Of a stretch of 64,000 bases of DNA, positions 7,793-15,507 are shown piece by piece. The notes below the pieces were generated by a model. It was not told where the DNA came from and did not search any database. It saw nothing but the letters and a program-made list of their open reading frames with translations. Within the stretch, counting starts at the first letter, position 1; each line of letters begins with the position of its first letter. Made by a program: the position numbers and the translations under genes. Source of the stretch: an uncultured Clostridia bacterium (lineage in GTDB: Bacteria > Bacillota > Clostridia > Christensenellales > Aristaeellaceae); assembly GCA_934643825.1 (NCBI GenBank), contig CAKUCW010000004.1, forward strand, positions 1 to 64,000. The letters run 5' to 3'.

Positions 7793-8683
7793 ATGATTCG
7801 CAGCAGCGGTCTTCTGTATACCGATAAGCAGGGAAAAGAAGTGCGGGGAGACGGCGCCGTGCTGTTTGAGCTGTCTGCAAACGATGCGGATACCCATCAA
7901 TATGTCGCCAACTGCGTTCCGCCGCACTGGCACGACGAGCTGGAGATTTTTTGGCTGATGGAAGGGCGGGTTCGGGTCGGAATCGGAGAGGAAACGCACG
8001 AGCTTCAAGCCGGAGAGGGCTGCCTGATCAACGCGGGCGTGCTTCATTCCGTGACGGGGGCGGTGCAGGAAGCGTGCCGGTTTCGGTCGTTTGTCTTTGA
8101 CGCGTCCATCGTGTCGGGCATGCCGGGCGGCGTATTTGATGTCAAATATATTCGCCCGCTGATCGAGAAGGGACCGACCTTTCTTCGGCTGGATCTGGCA
8201 GGGGCGGACGCGGCGTGCCTGCGTGCGTTTCAGTGCGCCTTTGATGCCTGTGAAAAGGAAGAACCGGGGTTTGAATTCCGCGTGAGGGAAGCGCTGACGG
8301 AGATCCTGCTGAATGTGCTGAAGAAATGCCGATTGGAACCGACGCGTGCGCGTCCGGATGCCGGAGAAAAGCGGCTCAAGCAGATGCTCGCGTGGATGGA
8401 TGCGCACATCGACCAGCCGGCAACGCTCGGCGAAATCGCAGCCAGCGCGAACGTCTGCCCGCGGGAATGCCAGCGGATTTTCAGGCGCTATCTGCATGCC
8501 AGCCCGATTGAATACATGCAGCGCAGGCGGATTTTTACGGCGGCGCAGCTGCTGGCGACGACGGACAGGGCTGTGACGGAGATTGCGCTGGACTGCGGCT
8601 TCGCCAGCCCGAGCTATTTCACCAAACAGTTTCGGCAGATGGTCGGCGCGGCGCCGATGGAATATCGAAAGGCGCATACATAA
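7793..8683 (+). CDS. AraC family regulator with N-terminal cupin
   Basis: A 296-residue transcription factor. The N-terminal sensing domain is a cupin with PPHWHDELEIFWL around residues 43-55. The C-terminal DNA-binding domain (about 195-292) carries two helix-turn-helices, ending with the classic CGFASPSYFTKQFRQMVGAAPMEYR-type signature (CGFASPSYFTKQFRQ). The ATG at 7793 has GAGGGGAAAGG in front; the longer frame from 7742 lacks a ribosome site. It is divergent from the MATE-HAD pair and probably controls it. The ligand is unknown, a sugar being typical for cupin AraC proteins. Confidence 0.9.
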   Translation: MIRSSGLLYTDKQGKEVRGDGAVLFELSANDADTHQYVANCVPPHWHDELEIFWLMEGRVRVGIGEETHELQAGEGCLINAGVLHSVTGAVQEACRFRSFVFDASIVSGMPGGVFDVKYIRPLIEKGPTFLRLDLAGADAACLRAFQCAFDACEKEEPGFEFRVREALTEILLNVLKKCRLEPTRARPDAGEKRLKQMLAWMDAHIDQPATLGEIAASANVCPRECQRIFRRYLHASPIEYMQRRRIFTAAQLLATTDRAVTEIALDCGFASPSYFTKQFRQMVGAAPMEYRKAHT

Positions 8684-8705
8684 AGGGGCTTGTTCAGCCC
8701 CTTTT
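8682..8705 (+). terminator. Terminator of the AraC-type gene
   Basis: AAAGGGGCT, loop TGTTC, AGCCCCTTT and a final T, overlapping the stop codon region. Confidence 0.8.
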
Positions 8706-8710
8706 AGAGT

Positions 8711-8798
8711 GCAGACAAAAAGCTATTCTCCCCCACGGTGGGGGAGAATAGCCCTTTCCGCCAATGAAAGAATGGCTGAATTTCCTGTTTTTGCTGTT
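8711..8798 (-). repeat. ~85-bp terminator-like repeat, copy A
   Basis: It contains a 13-bp perfect stem GCTATTCTCCCCC/GGGGGAGAATAGC (8722-8752) flanked by AGACAAAAAG and CCTTTCCGC-AATGAAAGAAT...GAATTTCCTG. On the minus strand the stem is followed by TTTTTGTCT, so it has intrinsic terminator form exactly at the end of the gene at 8797-9195. Similar copies are at 54359, 62419 and a shorter one at 48490. Confidence 0.85.
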
Positions 8799-9195
8799 AA
8801 ACCGCCTGTTTTTGGAGCGCGAGGAAGAGCAGTCCGTCGCCGCTGGCAAGCTGCGTATGGGAGAGCGTATACACGCCCTCGGCGCACAGCCGCAGAATGG
8901 CGACGCGGATCAGCGAAGAGAACAGCTGGTCAAGGCGCATGTAGCTGCTGTCGCTGCTTTTGCGCAGGAGCAGGGACGAGCCGTAAATCGCGAAGATTTC
9001 GTATCGGTAGCGGCTTTCGAGCTTCTCGATAAAGCGGTCGGCAAGCTGCGGCGTGCGGAAGGAATAATATTCCATCAGGCGGTCGATCTCGTCGAGATCC
9101 GCAAAGAGCTGGCGGACACAGGCGTCCGAGCGGTGCGCGGCGAGCAGCGCGAGAATGCGCTCGCGGTCGCTGCAAATTTCTGTTTTGGCAATCAA
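8797..9195 (-). CDS. Hypothetical protein
   Basis: I do not recognise this 132-residue protein. It looks soluble and helical, rich in charged residues in its first 90 residues, with no transmembrane segment or metal motif. I chose the TTG start at 9195 because GGGGAGG precedes it; the frame stays open upstream to 9333, but that part (Cys- and Phe-rich) looks non-coding. Its 3' end runs into the repeat at 8711-8798, which probably terminates its transcript. It lies between the AraC terminator and the antiporter promoter and has no clear partner. Confidence 0.55.
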   Translation of the reverse strand: MIAKTEICSDRERILALLAAHRSDACVRQLFADLDEIDRLMEYYSFRTPQLADRFIEKLESRYRYEIFAIYGSSLLLRKSSDSSYMRLDQLFSSLIRVAILRLCAEGVYTLSHTQLASGDGLLFLALQKQAV

Positions 9196-9380
9196 GGGCA
9201 GACCTCCCCATCGTTTAATCTGATGGGAGAATATGAACGGGTCGGACGAAATAGAACCGCAGCACGAAAAAAAGATGAAGCTACAAAGTCTGCATACATA
9301 CAGAAAAACCGGATAAAGAAATCTGTATGGCATTTGGCGCGTTCTTTCATATTTAGAGCGTCAAAAACGGCTCGGAGCGG

Positions 9381-9409
9381 TTGACAATCCACCGCGCCAT
9401 GATTAAAAT
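9381..9409 (+). promoter_or_regulatory. Promoter of the antiporter operon
   Basis: TTGACA at 9381-9386, 17-bp spacer, TAAAAT at 9404-9409. It gives a leader of about 110 bases before the first start codon at 9527. Confidence 0.8.
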
Positions 9410-9433
9410 AAACTTTATCAAAGGACTGTTTGT

Positions 9434-9493
9434 GCAGCCGTGGCTGCCGATGGTTCGGGAGTAGCCTGCTTCCGCATTGCGGGGGTGGGCTGC
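9434..9493 (+). promoter_or_regulatory. Structured leader RNA candidate, three-way junction
   Basis: The leader can fold as a closed junction. GCAGCC (9434-9439) pairs with GGCTGC (9488-9493). Inside, GGCT/AGCC (9442-9445, 9463-9466) encloses CCGA-TGGT-TCGG (9447-9458), and CCGC-ATT-GCGG forms 9472-9482. GCAGCC could instead pair locally with 9442-9446. This fits a cis-regulatory RNA in front of a cation antiporter, but I could not match it to a known class. Confidence 0.45.
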
Positions 9494-9526
9494 TTTGTTG
9501 GGTATCAGGATGAATGGAGGATTTAC

Positions 9527-10087
9527 ATGTTCATCGTCTATTTTGCGCTGTGGGTCATCCTAAACGGAAAGTGGACCACGGAGATCGGCTTGTTCGGTCT
9601 GGCGTTCGCCGGCGTGCTGTATGCGTTCTGCTGCCGATTCACGGGTTACAGCTTCAAGAAGGAGCTGCGGTTTATTCGCAGAATTCCGGCTGCCATCCGT
9701 TACGGCGTGATCCTGCTGTGCGAAATCTTTAAAGCAAACGTCACGGTCATCAAGATGATCCTTGACAAGAACTTTGAGCCGAAGCCGCAGCTCGTCCGCT
9801 TTGACAGCGGGCTGTTGGAGCTGCGCCACCGTGTTGTGCTGGCGGATTCCATCACGCTGACGCCGGGCACGATCACCTGCCAGCTGGAGGGCGACCGTTA
9901 TCTGGTGCATTGCCTGGATGAGTCGCTGGTGAGCGGGCTGGACGACGGCGTCTTTGTGAACGCGCTTTCCCGAATGGAGGAAAAGCAGAAGTTCATGGCG
10001 GACTCCGTGACCGGAGAAGCGGCTGACGCGCAGACCGAAAAAACGCAGGCGGAAGCAGGCGTGCAGGAGGGAAACCATGAGCATTGA
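9527..10087 (+). CDS. mrpE: Mrp/Mbh antiporter subunit E (MrpE/MbhA-like)
   Basis: A 186-residue small membrane subunit of multisubunit Na+/H+ antiporters (MnhE family). Two to three transmembrane segments fill residues 1-65, followed by a cytoplasmic domain with the conserved LADSITLTPGT motif (about residues 105-115). The ATG at 9527 follows TGGAGG with ideal spacing. The C-terminus (about 155-186) is a charged extension. First gene of a ten-gene operon; its end overlaps the next start by 11 bases. Confidence 0.9.
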   Translation: MFIVYFALWVILNGKWTTEIGLFGLAFAGVLYAFCCRFTGYSFKKELRFIRRIPAAIRYGVILLCEIFKANVTVIKMILDKNFEPKPQLVRFDSGLLELRHRVVLADSITLTPGTITCQLEGDRYLVHCLDESLVSGLDDGVFVNALSRMEEKQKFMADSVTGEAADAQTEKTQAEAGVQEGNHEH

Positions 10088-10445
10088 CTTTGGCTATGAG
10101 GTGCTGTGCATCGCGTCCATGACGGTGCTGGTTCTGCTGGCGCTGGTGTGCCTGATTCGCTGCATTATGGGACCGCGCATCTCTGACCGCGTTATGGCGG
10201 TCAATATGATCGGCACGCTGACCATCATCATGGTTGTCGTGTTTACCGTCTACCTGAAGGAAGCGTATCTGGCGGATATCGCGCTGATTTACGCCATGAT
10301 CAGCTTCCTGTCCGTCGTCGTGCTGTGCAAGGTCTATACGGGCATCTATCGTGAGAGCAAGCATGAGCAGGAAAAGCTCAGCCATGCGCACATCGAAAAC
10401 CCGGTCGAGGATTTTGCGGGACAAGAGAAAGCGGGTGAGCAGTGA
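10077..10445 (+). CDS. mrpF: Mrp/Mbh antiporter subunit F (MrpF/MbhB-like)
   Basis: A 122-residue protein with three transmembrane helices and the MrpF signature CLIRCIMGPRISDRVMAVN around residues 25-43, followed by ADIALIYAMISFL. The charged tail after residue 92 is longer than in typical family members. It overlaps both neighbours, so the complex subunits are translationally coupled. Confidence 0.9.
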   Translation: MSIDFGYEVLCIASMTVLVLLALVCLIRCIMGPRISDRVMAVNMIGTLTIIMVVVFTVYLKEAYLADIALIYAMISFLSVVVLCKVYTGIYRESKHEQEKLSHAHIENPVEDFAGQEKAGEQ

Positions 10446-10843
10446 TGGCAGTCGTTCGTTTGATTCTGACGGCGGCGTTCATGGTGCTCGGTCTGTTTGT
10501 CTGCTGTGTGGGCGTTTACGGCGTGTTCAAGCTCAAGTATGCCGCAAACCGCATGCATGCCGCGGCACTGAACGACACGATGGGCATCAGCCTGTGCCTG
10601 GTCGGTTTGGCAATCAGTGCGCCGGATGTCTTTACGGCGCTGAAGATTCTGCTGGTGGTGGTTTTCCTGTGGCTTGCGTCGCCGGTTGCCAGCCATCTGC
10701 TCTGCCGCTTGGAGGTTGAAACCAACGAGCAGCGCGGAGAATACATGAACGTACACGAGCAGACGCTTGCTCAGGAGCGCATTCAGGCGGCTCAGGCTGA
10801 GGAAAGCGAAGCGGTGCGCGGCGAAGAGGAGGAACAGGCATGA
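10445..10843 (+). CDS. mrpG: Mrp/Mbh antiporter subunit G (MrpG/MbhC-like)
   Basis: A 132-residue protein with three transmembrane segments and the MrpG motif KYAANRMHAAALNDTMGI (about 29-46). The ATG at 10445 overlaps the mrpF stop (TGATG); a GTG one codon earlier is possible. The C-terminal 40 residues are a charged, Glu- and Gln-rich tail. Such charged extensions recur in several subunits of this operon. Confidence 0.9.
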   Translation: MAVVRLILTAAFMVLGLFVCCVGVYGVFKLKYAANRMHAAALNDTMGISLCLVGLAISAPDVFTALKILLVVVFLWLASPVASHLLCRLEVETNEQRGEYMNVHEQTLAQERIQAAQAEESEAVRGEEEEQA

Positions 10844-11151
10844 CCTTTGTCACACAGCTGATGCTGCTGTTTTTGATCGTCTGCGCGATTGCCGTCTGCC
10901 TGACGCGCAATCTGCTGACCAGCGTCATCATCTATATGGGCTATTCGATGATTATGTCCATCATCTGGATCACGCTCGAATCGCCTGACCTGGCGATTAC
11001 GGAGGCGGCGGTCGGCGCGGGCATTACGAGCCTGCTGTTCTTCCTGACGCTCAAGAAGATCCACGCCATCGACGCACGCAACGAGGTGCGCCGTGCGCAT
11101 GAGCAGGCGCAGAAGGAAAAGAACGGAGGTGTTGACGATGGCAACGCCTGA
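10840..11151 (+). CDS. MbhD-like antiporter subunit (DUF4040)
   Basis: A 103-residue membrane protein with three helices and the SPDLAITEAAVGAGITSLLFF motif (central part PDLAITEAAVGAG), equivalent to a C-terminal segment of MrpA in Bacillus and to MbhD in Pyrococcus. In Mrp systems this segment is fused to the large A subunit; here it is separate, as in membrane-bound hydrogenase (Mbh) modules. ATGA overlap with mrpG. Confidence 0.85.
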   Translation: MTFVTQLMLLFLIVCAIAVCLTRNLLTSVIIYMGYSMIMSIIWITLESPDLAITEAAVGAGITSLLFFLTLKKIHAIDARNEVRRAHEQAQKEKNGGVDDGNA

Positions 11152-12136
11152 ATGGTTTGGCAAGTTTAAGCACCGCATGGCGGAAATCGTCGAAACCGAG
11201 AACGACGTACTCGAACGCGACATGGTGCGTTCGCAGGAGATCGAGCCTGAAAAGGGCGAGACGGAAGAGGATATGTATCGCCGCATCCGCCTCGAGCAGG
11301 AAAAGCAGGAGGAGGAGGAAATCGCCAAGCGGCTGCATGAATGGAACAGCCGCAACGTTTCCAAGGTCTCCCGCGGCGTATACTGTGCGCTGTGCGTGCT
11401 GATCTGCGTGACGATGATCGCGCTGCTGATGTATACGGTGACGACCCTGCCGAGCTTCGGCAGCCCGGATCACCCCATCAACAACGAGGTTTCCGCCCGC
11501 TATATCGAAAAGGGCTTGCAGGAGACCGGCGCGGTCAACATCGTGACCGGCATGATCCTTGACTATCGTGCGTTCGATACGCTGGGCGAATCGACGGTGC
11601 TGTTTACGGCGGCGATGGTCGTGCTGTTCCTGCTGCGTCTGGATTCGGGAAGCGAAAAATACAGCCAGCTGGCGCGCAGCATGAAGGAAGCGCCGCACGC
11701 GGACAACTTCTACGAGCCGCGCCACGACGCCATCCTTCAGATGACCGCCAAGATCCTCACGCCGATCATCATCCTGCTGGGCATATACGTCGTGCTGAAC
11801 GGACATCTTTCGCCGGGCGGCGGCTTCTCCGGCGGCGCCATCATGGGCGCGGGCTTGATTATCTACGTTACGGCGTTCGGTTTTGCGGATATCCGCCGGT
11901 TCTTCACCTACAAGACGTATCAGCGGGTCGTGCTGTGTGCGCTGCTGACATACGCGGCGAGCAAGTGCTATTCGTTCTATACCGGTGCGAACGGCATCCA
12001 CAGCATCATTCCGCTGGGTACGCCGGGCGCGATTCTCTCCAGCGGACTGATCCTGGTGCTGAACATCTGCGTCGGCTTCATCGTTACCTGTACGATGTAT
12101 GCGTTCTACGCGGTGTTCCGGAAAGGAGAAGTATAA
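11138..12136 (+). CDS. mrpB: MbhE-MrpB fusion-type antiporter subunit
   Basis: A 332-residue protein. Residues 1-75 form a highly charged cytoplasmic, probably coiled-coil extension (Glu/Arg/Lys rich). Residues about 75-175 resemble MbhE, with one helix, a periplasmic loop and DYRAFDTLGESTVLF. Residues about 200-330 are the MrpB/MbhF domain with the LSPGGGFSGGAI motif and four helices. I chose the ATG at 11138 because GGAGGT lies upstream; it overlaps the previous gene by 14 bases. The N-terminal extension is unusual and could connect to a cytoplasmic partner. Confidence 0.85.
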   Translation: MATPEWFGKFKHRMAEIVETENDVLERDMVRSQEIEPEKGETEEDMYRRIRLEQEKQEEEEIAKRLHEWNSRNVSKVSRGVYCALCVLICVTMIALLMYTVTTLPSFGSPDHPINNEVSARYIEKGLQETGAVNIVTGMILDYRAFDTLGESTVLFTAAMVVLFLLRLDSGSEKYSQLARSMKEAPHADNFYEPRHDAILQMTAKILTPIIILLGIYVVLNGHLSPGGGFSGGAIMGAGLIIYVTAFGFADIRRFFTYKTYQRVVLCALLTYAASKCYSFYTGANGIHSIIPLGTPGAILSSGLILVLNICVGFIVTCTMYAFYAVFRKGEV

Positions 12137-12137
12137 G

Positions 12138-12512
12138 ATGCTCAGTAAACTGCTGACCAATTACGAGGAAACGGCTTCCGTGATCCTCTTCTGCATCGGC
12201 TTTTCGACCATGCTGCTCAACAAGAATCTGCTCAAGAAGATCATCGGCATGGATATCATGGATACCGCCGTTTACCTCTTCCTTGCCTCTCAGGGTTATA
12301 TCAAGGGGCGCACGGTTCCCATCGTCGTAGACGGCATTCAGTCCGTCGAGGCGTACATCAACCCGATTCCCGCGGGACTCGTTCTGACGGGCATCGTCGT
12401 TTCGGTCAGCGTATCGGCGCTGATGCTGGCGCTCTGCATACGCCTGTATTACCGCTATAACACGCTGAACCTTGACGAGATCATTGCCCTTGCGGGAAAG
12501 GAGGAGGTATAA
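12138..12512 (+). CDS. mrpC: Mrp/Mbh antiporter subunit C (NuoK-like)
   Basis: A 124-residue protein with three transmembrane segments, homologous to complex I subunit NuoK. It shows the LNKNLLKKIIGMDIMD region and the DPIPAGLVLTGIVV-like motif here written NPIPAGLVLTGIVV (about 80-93). The ATG follows AAAGGAG. It lies one base after mrpB and one base before mrpD. Confidence 0.9.
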   Translation: MLSKLLTNYEETASVILFCIGFSTMLLNKNLLKKIIGMDIMDTAVYLFLASQGYIKGRTVPIVVDGIQSVEAYINPIPAGLVLTGIVVSVSVSALMLALCIRLYYRYNTLNLDEIIALAGKEEV

Positions 12513-12513
12513 C

Positions 12514-14010
12514 GTGCAATTCGTTCAAAACTTCCCCTTCTTCTGCATTCTGCTGACGCTGATGGGCGCGGTCGCCAGCTCTGTGATGAACAGCAGGATG
12601 GCGCGTCGGACGACGCTGTTCCTCATCCTTGCGGATCTGGCGATGAATGTCAGCGTGATGATCTACACCTTGCAGACGGGCGACAGCTACGCCTACAAGA
12701 TGGGTCACTTCCCCGCGCCGTGGGGCAATGAGATTCGCGTCGGCGTACTGGAAACGGTTTCGCTGACGGTGTTCCTGCTGGTCATTCTGTTCGCTTTCCT
12801 CGGCGGCATGCGCAAATCCGAGAAGGAGATCGAGCCGACCAAGTACAATATTTATTGTATCCTGACGGATCTGGTGATGCTCTCCCTGATTGCGCTGGTT
12901 TATACCAACGATATGTTCACCGCCTTCGTCTTTATCGAGATCAACACGCTGGCGGCGGCGGGATTGGTCATGATGCGTCAGGGCGGACGTGCGCTGGTTG
13001 CGGGCGTTCGCTATATGATGATGAACCTGCTCGGTTCGAGCCTGTTCCTCATCGGCTGCGTCATTCTCTACACCATCACCGGTCACCTGCTGATGGTCAA
13101 CATCCGCGAGAGCGTCGCGGCGCTGGCGGCGACGGGTCAGTACCATGTGCCGCTGACGGTTGTGGTCAGCCTCATCAGCGTGGGTCTGGCGATGAAGTGT
13201 GCGCTGTTCCCGTTTGACAAGTGGCTGCCCGCGGCGTATTCCAACAGCACGCCGACCGGCTCTGCGATGCTCTCGAGCATCGTGTCCAAGGGATACATCT
13301 TCCTGCTCATCAAGGTCTATGTCCGCGTCATCGGCTTTGACGTCATCCGCTCGCTGGGCATCTGCGATGTGCTGTTCATCTTCGGCGCAATCGGCATGGT
13401 TGCCGGCTCCATCAACGCGACGCGTGCCAAGACGACGCGCATGATGGTCGCCTATTCTTCCGTCGCGCAGATCGGCTATATCTTCGCGGCGCTGGGACTG
13501 GGGAGCGAGCTGGGCGTGATGTGCGCACTGTGGCACACGCTGGCGCACTCGGCGACCAAGTCCATGCTGTTTATTTCCGCGCATACGCTGGATCACGCGT
13601 CCGGCGATACGCATCTGCGCAAGGATCTTCGCGGCGCGTTCTACCGCAGCCCGCTGGCGGCTGCCGCCTTTACGCTGGGCGCCGCCAATCTGGTCGGCGT
13701 TCCGCTGCTGAGCGTGTTCATCACCAAGGTGACGATGGCGCAGGCGGCGATTCAAATCGGCGGACGGCATACGGTGATCGCCCTCTGCGCACTGGCGATT
13801 TCCACGCTGCTCAACGCGAAGTATTTCTTAGGCACGACGATGCAGATGTACATTCCGGATCATGAGCATCCCGAGCGCAACGCGAAAGTGAAAATCAACT
13901 TCTACGCGGCGCTTGGACTCATCGGTTTTATCGCGCTGAATCTTACACTCAGTTTCTTCGCACAGGGTATCTTTGGGGCGCTGCTGGATGGCCTCGCCCG
14001 ATTTGCATAA
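12514..14010 (+). CDS. mrpD: Antiporter-like subunit MrpD/MbhH (NuoN/M family)
   Basis: A 498-residue protein with about 14 transmembrane helices and the proton-conducting transporter domain (PF00361) at about residues 120-410. The conserved glutamate of helix 5 is in FVFIEINTLAAAG, the lysine of helix 7 is in AMKCALFPFDKWLP, and the lysine of helix 12 in VFITKV. The GTG start follows GGAGG. It is the first of four antiporter-like subunits in this operon. Confidence 0.9.
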   Translation: MQFVQNFPFFCILLTLMGAVASSVMNSRMARRTTLFLILADLAMNVSVMIYTLQTGDSYAYKMGHFPAPWGNEIRVGVLETVSLTVFLLVILFAFLGGMRKSEKEIEPTKYNIYCILTDLVMLSLIALVYTNDMFTAFVFIEINTLAAAGLVMMRQGGRALVAGVRYMMMNLLGSSLFLIGCVILYTITGHLLMVNIRESVAALAATGQYHVPLTVVVSLISVGLAMKCALFPFDKWLPAAYSNSTPTGSAMLSSIVSKGYIFLLIKVYVRVIGFDVIRSLGICDVLFIFGAIGMVAGSINATRAKTTRMMVAYSSVAQIGYIFAALGLGSELGVMCALWHTLAHSATKSMLFISAHTLDHASGDTHLRKDLRGAFYRSPLAAAAFTLGAANLVGVPLLSVFITKVTMAQAAIQIGGRHTVIALCALAISTLLNAKYFLGTTMQMYIPDHEHPERNAKVKINFYAALGLIGFIALNLTLSFFAQGIFGALLDGLARFA

Positions 14011-14028
14011 GACGAGGAGGAAAAAACC

Positions 14029-15495
14029 GTGAACATTCTTTTGATCCTGGCAATCTTCTGGCCTGCGCTGGCTGGACTCGCCATCTTCCTGACGCCTTCC
14101 CTGAAGGAAAACAAAAAGCTGCGCGGGCAGACCGTCAGCGCGGCGCTGGGCATTGAGCTGCTGCTGACGCTCATCATGTGCTTCGGCAAGGGCACGCAGA
14201 TGGTTCTGCTGAACATGACCCCGACGCTGCGCATCGAGATGAATGTCGATGTCATCGGCTGCATCTTCTCCGTGCTGATGAGCGCGATGTGGCTGCTTTC
14301 CAGCGTATTCGCACGCGAATACATGGGGCATGACGACAATGAGCGCCTCTATCAGGTGTTCTACATGTGTGTGCTGTCCGCGCTGATCGGTCAGTGCTAC
14401 GCGGGCTCGATGGTCACGCTGTATGTGTTCTACGAGCTGATGACGCTGCTGTCCGTGCCGATGGTCGTTCACGAGCGCACGCCGCAGGCGGTCGCCGCGG
14501 GCATCAAGTACCTCGTGTACTCCATCTTCGGCGCGATGCTCGGTCTGCTGGGCATCTTCTTCTTCAGCAACTATCTCGGAACGGTGACGTTCGTGCCGGG
14601 CGGCGTGGAGACCGCGGCGAGCGCCCCGAGCGGATTGCTGCTGATTACGTTCCTGGTCATCATCGGCTTCGGCACCAAGGCGGGCATGTTCCCGATGCAT
14701 GGCTGGCTGCCGACGGCTCACCCGGTTGCTCCGGCTCCGGCTTCCGCCGTGCTTTCCGGCGTCATCACCAAGGCGGGCGTGCTGGCGGTGCTGCGCGTGA
14801 TCTACTATCTGGTCGGCGCGGACGTGCTGCGCGGCACCTGGGTGCAGAAGGGCTTCATGACCCTGACGCTCATCACGGTGTTCATGGGCTCGATGCTGGC
14901 GTATCGCGAGACCCTGCTCAAGAAGCGCCTTGCCTATTCGACGGTTTCTCAGGTCAGCTATGTGCTGTTCGGTCTGGCGTGCATGGTGCCGGCTGCGTTT
15001 GAAGGCGCGATTCTGCATGTCGTGGCGCACTCGGTCATCAAGGACGCGCTGTTCCTCTGCGCCGGCGCGATTATCCATCAGACCGGCAAGATCTACGTCC
15101 GCGACCTGCGCGGCATCGGCAAGGAGATGCCGATTACGACCTGGTGCTGGACGATCGCTTCTCTGGGCCTGATCGGTATTCCGCCGACCGGCGGATTTGT
15201 CAGCAAATGGCAGCTGGCGACCGGTTCTCTGGAAACCGGTCTGGCGGGCTTTGATGTCGTTGGACCGATCATCCTGATCGTATCCGCGCTGCTGACGGCG
15301 GCTTATCTGCTGCCGGTGACGATCAACGGCTTCTTCCCGGGCAGTGATTATGATTATTCCACGCTGACCAACAAAGAGGGCAGCAAGCTGATGACCGTCC
15401 CGATGATCCTTCTGGCTGCGGGCGTGGTGCTTACCGGCATTTTCGCTCAGCCGCTCATCAACGTGATTATGACTGCGGCGGCATCGATTCTATAA
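14029..15495 (+). CDS. Second antiporter-like subunit (PF00361)
   Basis: A 488-residue, roughly 14-helix protein of the NuoL/M/N family. The helix 5 glutamate (YVFYELMTLLSVP), the helix 7 lysine (KAGMFPMHGWLPTAHP) and the helix 12 lysine (GFVSKWQL) are present, so the proton channel is probably intact. GTG start with GAGGAGG. It follows MrpD by 18 bases. In Pyrococcus Mbh operons this position starts the hydrogenase module, which is absent here. Confidence 0.88.
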   Translation: MNILLILAIFWPALAGLAIFLTPSLKENKKLRGQTVSAALGIELLLTLIMCFGKGTQMVLLNMTPTLRIEMNVDVIGCIFSVLMSAMWLLSSVFAREYMGHDDNERLYQVFYMCVLSALIGQCYAGSMVTLYVFYELMTLLSVPMVVHERTPQAVAAGIKYLVYSIFGAMLGLLGIFFFSNYLGTVTFVPGGVETAASAPSGLLLITFLVIIGFGTKAGMFPMHGWLPTAHPVAPAPASAVLSGVITKAGVLAVLRVIYYLVGADVLRGTWVQKGFMTLTLITVFMGSMLAYRETLLKKRLAYSTVSQVSYVLFGLACMVPAAFEGAILHVVAHSVIKDALFLCAGAIIHQTGKIYVRDLRGIGKEMPITTWCWTIASLGLIGIPPTGGFVSKWQLATGSLETGLAGFDVVGPIILIVSALLTAAYLLPVTINGFFPGSDYDYSTLTNKEGSKLMTVPMILLAAGVVLTGIFAQPLINVIMTAAASIL

Positions 15496-15507
15496 GGAGA
15501 AACGAAC

